64,000 nt of DNA, taken from contig JAHLEZ010000005.1 of NCBI GenBank assembly GCA_020726505.1, forward strand, positions 806,001 to 870,000. Direction: 5' to 3'. The notes below the pieces were generated by a model. The model was not told the DNA's origin, did not search any database, and saw nothing but the letters and a program-made list of their open reading frames with translations. The position numbers and the translations under genes are program-made. Origin of the DNA: Leptodontidium sp. MPI-SDFR-AT-0119 (Eukaryota > Ascomycota > Leotiomycetes > Helotiales > Leptodontidiaceae). Position 1 is the first letter of the stretch. Every line of letters starts with the position of its first letter. Below, one piece after another: positions 58,180-64,000 of the stretch.

Positions 58180-59609
58180 ATGGCGCCTAAAATTGATCCC
58201 GCCATCCTGAAAGCGCTGTCCCTCGATGGAGCAAACACAACACTCACTTCCCATGGCGGCAGTGGCTTCTCCTCAACATACAAACTGAGCAGCCGAGGAG
58301 GCGACGGGAAAGAGAAAACTTACTTTGTGAAGACGGGTGGGAAAGGGAGTGAAGTTATGTTTGCTGGCAAGTACTCAATTCTCGTCCATTCATTGAAATA
58401 CCCTCAAAGCAGATATCAGAGATTTCGTTGCGTTCGCAATTGGTCCCTCAGAAACCGAGGCGAAGAGACAGCAAATACAACACTAACACCATCATCCCAT
58501 CCAGGCGAACACCTCTCCCTAAACACAATCCACGCCCTTGTCCCAACATTTTGTCCACAATCTTTCGCTTACGGCGCACTCTCCTCCTCGTCAGGCTCGT
58601 TCCTCGTAACTGATTTCCTCAACCTCTCACCACCGTCCTCGTCTAAACCCGGGTCGGGCATCTCTCTAGCTCATAAACTCGCAAAACTGCATTCTACACC
58701 TGCGCCTATCCCGGATGGATATGAGAAACCTATGTTTGGATTCCCGGTCTCGACGTGTTGTGGGGAGACGGTGCAGGAGAATGGGTTCATGGAGAGCGTA
58801 TGTTGATAACCTCGCTTGTTTTCGCCCTCAGAACACGCAGATCTCGAAAAGTTGTGGGCTGGGCGCTAACCTTTGTGTGGAGTGGGCGGATTTCTATGCG
58901 GAGAATAGATTGATACATATCTTGAGATGTGAGTTCTATTCTCTAATTCTCTTTTATTTCATTTTACATTTTAGTTGGTGCTTTGACTTCGAGTGAGCCG
59001 GTGTCTTGATTAACAAACACCCTCCCAGGCGCCGAAACCAACCAAGGCCCCTCCCCATCCCTCTCATCCCTCGTCCATCAAATAGCTAACGAAATTGTCT
59101 CACGCCTCCTCCGTCCCGGCCACCTCACCTCCCCCGACGGCTCACCCATCGTCCCTGTCGTCGTGCACGGCGATCTCTGGAGCGGCAATCGTGGCAAAGG
59201 CACAATCGGAACCGACGACTGTGTTGAAGAAGTAGTTTTCGATCCGAGCGCGTGCTATGCGCATAGCGAGTTTGAGTTTGGAATTATGGGGATGTTTGGT
59301 GGGTTTGGTGGGGGGTTTAATGGGGAGTATTGGGAGGTTAAGGGGAGGGATGAGCCGGTTGGGGAGTGGGAGGATAGGAGGAGTTTGTATGAATTGTGAG
59401 TTTGCCCTGGTTGATTGTGTTTAGGTTGTTTGATGGGTTGTGAAGATTTGAGTTGGGGAGATGTAGATGGGGAGATGTGAATAGGGTAAAGACTGATTCG
59501 TGGCAGGTATCATCATTTGAATCACTACTCGATATTTGGAGGTGGGTATAAGAGCAGTGCTGAAAGTATTATGCGGAAGTTGATTGCGAAGTACGGGGAG
59601 GAAACTTGA
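58180..59609 (+). CDS. Fructosamine-3-kinase-like (ketosamine kinase) protein
   Basis: Phosphorylates ketosamines so that sugar adducts fall off proteins or small amines (deglycation). Five exons: 58180-58366, 58505-58797, 58883-58928, 59029-59395, 59507-59609, 331 aa. Family signs: KTYFVKTGG (ATP-binding Lys), LAHKLAKLHSTPAP, TCCGETVQENGFMESWADFY across intron 2, the catalytic HGDLWSGN (His about residue 222) and FDPSACYAHSEFEFGI. The C-terminal YHHLNHYSIFGGGYKSSAESI completes the domain. Intron 1 begins with GCAAGT, a GC-AG intron; the only nearby GT donor would break the GEHLSLN join. Intron 2 ends at TGTGGAG before TGGGCG. Confidence 0.9.
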
Positions 59610-59994
59610 AGCCTTCTAGATGAGTGGAGAAATAATCTCAGATTTTGAAGCGAAAGGTCGTCGTTTATTCCTAGCTCTTTCGACTGCGCACAGAAGCGCA
59701 TCGTCGTCCAGCCTCAGGACCCCCTTTTAAGGTAGACATCAACGAATTATTAAGCGAAGGTAAACATGGCCTCCATCAACATCTCCCTCCATCCACACTG
59801 CTCAAAACTTCAACGTCAGGGATGATCGCAGGAAGCATATCAGTAAATTACAAGTCCTTATAAACTACACGCTGAATCTGGTATCTGGTTACAAAAACAA
59901 CAACAAGCATCAACTAAAGGACATCCTCAGACTCCCCAAGAAAGCGCAAGTCAAACGTCAAGTCCACTCTTACTTACGCATCCCTCCACCTGGC
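59610..59994. other. Convergent intergenic region
   Basis: 3' UTRs of the fructosamine-kinase gene (plus) and the glucosyltransferase gene (minus). No further gene. Confidence 0.4.
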
Positions 59995-62900
59995 TCACTG
60001 ATCAGGCTCCCGAACTTTCAACCACTTCTCCTCAAACTCCGTAATGACCCTATCTACCTCCCCCTTATCCATAGCATTATGCTCCGCCAGATACGTCCCA
60101 TAACCCTGCTGAGCCTTCAGGATATCGCCTTGTGCGCCAGTTACTGTCGCTGTGTCGAGACTGCGGTAGAGTCCTAGTGCTGGGTATGCAACGACGCCGA
60201 AAATTGCTAGTTCTCTTAGCTAGGGGCCCCGCATATTGAGGAATCGGGGAGACGGGTGTGGGTGTGGGATAGCTTACCATGGGCGGGCTGTGTCAGCAGA
60301 CCTCCACAACCCTTCGCAATACCTTTCATGAGACCGACTGGACCGCCGTCTCTAGCTCCTTTGTAAGGCTGTGCGAAGAATCCTACATAGCCGTCGTAGA
60401 AACCATATCCGAGACTCTGTTCTCATGGTCAGACCTTATTCCGAATTCGTACCAAGATGCTTGGTGAAATGTACCTTCAGCCCAACTTTCCCACCACTCT
60501 TCCACCCCCTAATCTCACCCCTCTCCCTAACCTTCTCACCATATAAAGCGGGTATATTATGCATCCCATCCGCCACGGCCATCGGTAAATCAATCGCCGT
60601 CTTCGTGAGCGCCATTCCGACCCTCCCCAATCCGCGTCCGACTGCCTTCCCAGCTGCGCCAGCGGCATGGCTACCACCCGATGCAGAACTGTGGATACTC
60701 CCCGTCTCGCTCTCTTGTCTCTCAAGTGACTTGACTTTGCGGTATTCTTGCATTGGTTCCTGGACTACGCTTCCCATGGCAGATAGGATGTTCTGTGCGC
60801 TATCGAAACCTGCGGATGTCGTTGCACTTATGGGTTCCCAGCGCTTGTTTTCGATCGTGACGGGTTTGGATCTATGCCTGTAGATACTGTTAGTAATAAT
60901 AAAACCAAAACAGAGAAAAGGGACAGGGGAGTATACAATTTGAGGGAAGAAGCTTCGATCTTCTTATTCTCAACCAGAATCGAAGCCGCACGATGCGATA
61001 ACTTCAAAGTCCTCTTTCCCTTCTTCCAAGACCAGTTCGCAGGGTGTCGAGGGATCATATCGCAGTTAATCTCTTGGATAGGGAGGTTTCGATGGAAGGA
61101 CCTGACGGCTGCTCGGACCCCGTTCTCGACTTTCATCTTCTCGGCGATTTTCTGTGCGGCGATTAGGGTCTCGGGAGCGATGCATATGCTGATTGCATTT
61201 GAGAGCGAGGCTACGCTGAGGGACTTGTGGTCGATTGGACGGGGACCGGCGCCGGCTGCTGCTACCATGTTTGCCCAGAATGGTTGGCTACACATTGTCA
61301 GTCACAGTCAAGTCTGAGGTATGGCACACTTACTCTCCGAAGAATGGGACGATTGCTGTAGGACGACCGTTGAGTAGACCACATGCCGTAGTTCCTGCTC
61401 CTCCATGATGAATGACCGCAGTAACATGCTTAAATAGCCATTCTGGGACAGTCAACTAAAGCTAAGAGGAACTGGACACTATTCAACTCACCATGAGGGC
61501 AGTCTCCAATGAAGAGAATGTCAGGATCGGGCTCCGCTCCCTTTCCTAGTTTACTCCAGCCTTCGGACACAATCGCTCTTACACCACACCCTTTTACAGC
61601 CTCAATAATTGTTTGAGTCATTTTCTCCGCGTTGTCCATAACAATGGATCCAAATCCGATATATATGGGGGGTGGACCAGCTCGAAGAAAGGCATCTAAC
61701 TGCGGGAAAGGGGTATAATCAGGAGCATTTCGAAAGAAGAATCCACAGACATCTGGAGTTCATTAGTGAAGTAAGTTTATTGAGGCGGGAATGATTACCG
61801 ATGTGGGAAGGCCAATCGAATGGTTTGGGTATCAGTGCTGGAGACCAGCAGTAAGTGAAGGGAACCTTCAGATCAGCTGCTAGATTTGCGCCGACCATTT
61901 GGGGCAGGGCTTCTAGATTCAGGGTCTTCTTTCGGAAGTGGTTGATGACATCTCCGAGTCTTTAAATCATCTCGTTAGTAGAGTATAGCAACTTGATAAG
62001 TGAGGACTTTACCCCTGCCAAGTCATCATGTCAACCAAACCGTACGAGAGGAAATTTGTGGCTGTCGGATCCGTATCTGTGAGTTGCACATTCGCCAGTG
62101 GATGGGGAAAAGCTCTAGTCGGACTCCACGGCATCGTGAACATAAGATGAACCGGAATCCCCATAGCCTGAGCGCAATGCATGTGTGCGAAACTCGGAGG
62201 ATTTGCTATGATTGCTTCGGCCACGAAGGGGATGTTTGTTGCTGGGTCAGCCTCGAAACAGGATTTCCAACATCCTTCAAGCATTTCAGAGATCATCTTA
62301 CGCTTTTTTCCAATGCCGCCTTCTCGTATCGTCTCAAACTTGGGAATGATGCCTGGGTTCTTAACCATATACTTGAATTTTTTTGTCAGCCAGAGACTAA
62401 CACAGAGTGATGGTCAACTTACAGCCATCAATTCGGTTGGATCTCCACCGATTGGGAAAAACTCTAACTCAGCCTTATGAACGAACTCTTCGAAGCAATC
62501 ATGCGTTGCAAGACGGACTCTGTGTCCAACGAGCTTCAACTCTTGCCCCAATGCTATGAATGGCTGAACATCACCTGGGAGAAAGTGAGCGCTTGTGAGT
62601 TCCAACTAAGAGCGAAAAACATACCTCGACTTCCAACGACTTGGATGACAATGTTAAGCAGAGGATAGGAGTGCGCCGCTTGGGATCTCTGCCTTTCCAC
62701 ATGCGGCTCGTATGTCGGTAGCGGCGGTAAAGCAGTAAATTTCTGCGAATGGCCTCGACCTCTGAACATCATGGATATTCGGCCATTATCTAGAAGTCCA
62801 CAGATGTTAGATCTGACTGTTCGAAGTGGACAATGAGGGAAGGCCTGCTCCAAATAGAAAGAAATTACCTAGGACTGCAGTTGATATCCTCTGCTGCCCA

Positions 62901-63367
62901 TCTCCGAAAGACTGCTCATAGGCTGGGGGAGGAGCATCCCAATCCATTCCCTCATCTCTCGCCATCTCAACTTGCTCAATGATAGGCGGAGCCGTCGATG
63001 AACGAATTGGCATTTTCGAAGTCATATTATTTTTCTCACTCCTCCCCTCCAGCATCGCCAGTGTTTCTCGTTCAAGTCTGCCCTTTTCTCCTTCCAAATG
63101 ACCACCACCGACTGGCACTCTTCGTATAGGTACGTGGGACCTTTCCCTGGGTTTCTCTTGTCTTTCTGCTGATTGTCCTCTCAACAATGCCGCACTCTCC
63201 TGACCTATCCTGATCTTCTCATCGGAAAACTCTCGTCTCTCAGCCGATTGTGCCTCGAGTAAGGCAGCAGTTACTTGATCTTCCCTCGACATAGGAGCTT
63301 CGACGATCGAAGTCTCCAACGTAAACCCTCTCCGCGGGGCGGGGTACCGTGGTGGTTCTGGATTCAT
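59995..63367 (-). CDS. Sterol 3-beta-glucosyltransferase-like UDP-glycosyltransferase (GT1)
   Basis: Transfers glucose from UDP-glucose to a lipid acceptor, probably a sterol. Eleven exons on the minus strand: 63367-62869, 62789-62625, 62574-62423, 62371-62013, 61959-61799, 61752-61492, 61442-61334, 61287-60937, 60877-60475, 60416-60278, 60206-59995, 936 aa with all phases closed. Residues 1-165 are a charged, disordered region with a repeated AALL(E/R)xQSAERxE motif. The GT28-type N-domain starts near residue 220 ([20 protein letters not shown]). The UDP-binding part has [11 protein letters not shown] and [17 protein letters not shown] (about 544-560), then PFFGDQPFW. The last ~250 residues are a fungal C-terminal extension with Gly-rich helices and [15 protein letters not shown]. 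It resembles Atg26 in the catalytic half but lacks the GRAM/PH domains. Confidence 0.9.
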
Positions 63368-64000
63368 GTTGGAAATCAACGACAGTAAATCGACAGGAAT
63401 CAGAAACAGCAGAAACCGCAGAAACAAAGCAGAAATTGAAGAGGGGAAAGAAAGACATTAAAACCTATCTCGGGAAGGAACCGAACTTAGATATATAAGC
63501 ATCACAATGCCATGCCGGAACCCTCCCAGTAACAGGGATGAAGCACACGAGGTTGATGCAGCCCGAATTAACTCCCTGTTAAAGCAAGGTTTAAAATCAA
63601 CAAGTGCCATTTCGTTGTCCGAGACAAAGCTTTTCTCGAAGTCAAAATGGTCGTTTCTGCCAATCAAGTGTTGGATTTCGGAATCGTACTCGGTCGCGTA
63701 TCCTCGTATAGCCTCGCTCTCGTTGAGTACGGCACATCCCAGCCAAGCCTTGCTTGGCTTGGAACAGCGCGGTATGATTTAGGCTTCTAAATCAATTCGG
63801 CCTTATCGAATCGTTTACGGACTACTGAAAAACTCCTCCCAGGATCGAGGCGGGGGTTCGAAGAGCAGATTGATGATTGGTAAAAACAGATTGCTGCCTT
63901 TTCTTGAGGTGCTGGGAGGATGACCGAGAAATTGACTGGAATTGTGCTAGGCTGTGCTAGCTCAATTCATGTTCAAAATAACTTTTCCAGGATCCTCGAT
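63368..64000. other. 5' flank of the glucosyltransferase gene, to window edge
   Basis: Promoter and leader region. The open frame 63507-63782 has no recognisable domain and is not called. Any next gene lies beyond the window. Confidence 0.4.

Noticed and set aside
63507..63782. 91-aa plus-strand open frame near the window end
   Set aside because: No recognisable domain, no splice partner, and it lies in the likely promoter of the glucosyltransferase gene.

Overview
This is a window of nuclear DNA from a filamentous ascomycete (Pezizomycotina; a Leotiomycetes-like genome is my guess from overall protein resemblance, not a proven placement). The evidence is many short introns (about 48-126 nt) with GTNNGT donors and CTAAC/CTGAC branch points, fungus-specific gene families, CT-rich leaders, and genes on both strands with no operons. 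I see 21 intact or near-intact protein genes and one decayed cytochrome P450. No tRNA, rRNA, CRISPR array or transposon was found. All multi-exon models were built by hand from splice signals, reading phase and remembered family resemblance, so they are predictions without transcript support.

Layout. 0.4-2.7 kb: LtrA-type membrane protein (+). 3.5-9.1 kb: AMP deaminase and a UDP-GlcNAc transporter (both -). 9.1-11.6 kb: long non-coding gap. 11.6-13.5 kb: PP2A B55 regulatory subunit (-). 14.8-15.8 kb: unknown acidic protein (+). 16.7-18.2 kb: P450 pseudogene (+). 18.7-20.2 kb: a small secreted Ala/Lys/Pro-repeat protein built from 12 tiny exons (-), not visible as any single long ORF and the most unusual object here. 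21.6-28.0 kb: SLA1 endocytic adaptor and an MFS transporter (both -). 29.0-31.0 kb: PP2C phosphatase (-). 31.9-37.8 kb: divergent FET3 ferroxidase / FTR1 iron permease pair sharing a 2.35 kb promoter with two exact ATCWGATAA (SreA-type GATA) sites. 39.1-42.5 kb: divergent COG8 and a CodA-like amidohydrolase. 43.1-47.1 kb: TLC-domain protein (+) and an APC-superfamily permease (-). 48.2-52.6 kb: SEY1 (+) and RNase H2 catalytic subunit (-). 52.9-57.8 kb: divergent ferric reductase (-) and CENP-C/Mif2 (+). 58.2-63.4 kb: fructosamine-3-kinase-like protein (+) and a large sterol-glucosyltransferase-like enzyme (-).

How genes work together. FET3 and FTR1 form the plasma-membrane high-affinity iron uptake complex, and a ferric reductase 17-19 kb away could supply its Fe(II). 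Most other genes are unrelated housekeeping functions: purine turnover, chitin precursor transport, kinetochore, Golgi tethering, ER fusion, actin/endocytosis and RNA:DNA hybrid removal.

Most interesting: the 18.7-20.2 kb gene, in which a roughly 180 bp DNA unit carrying two mini-exons and two introns has been tandemly duplicated, with one intron position occupied in only some repeat copies.
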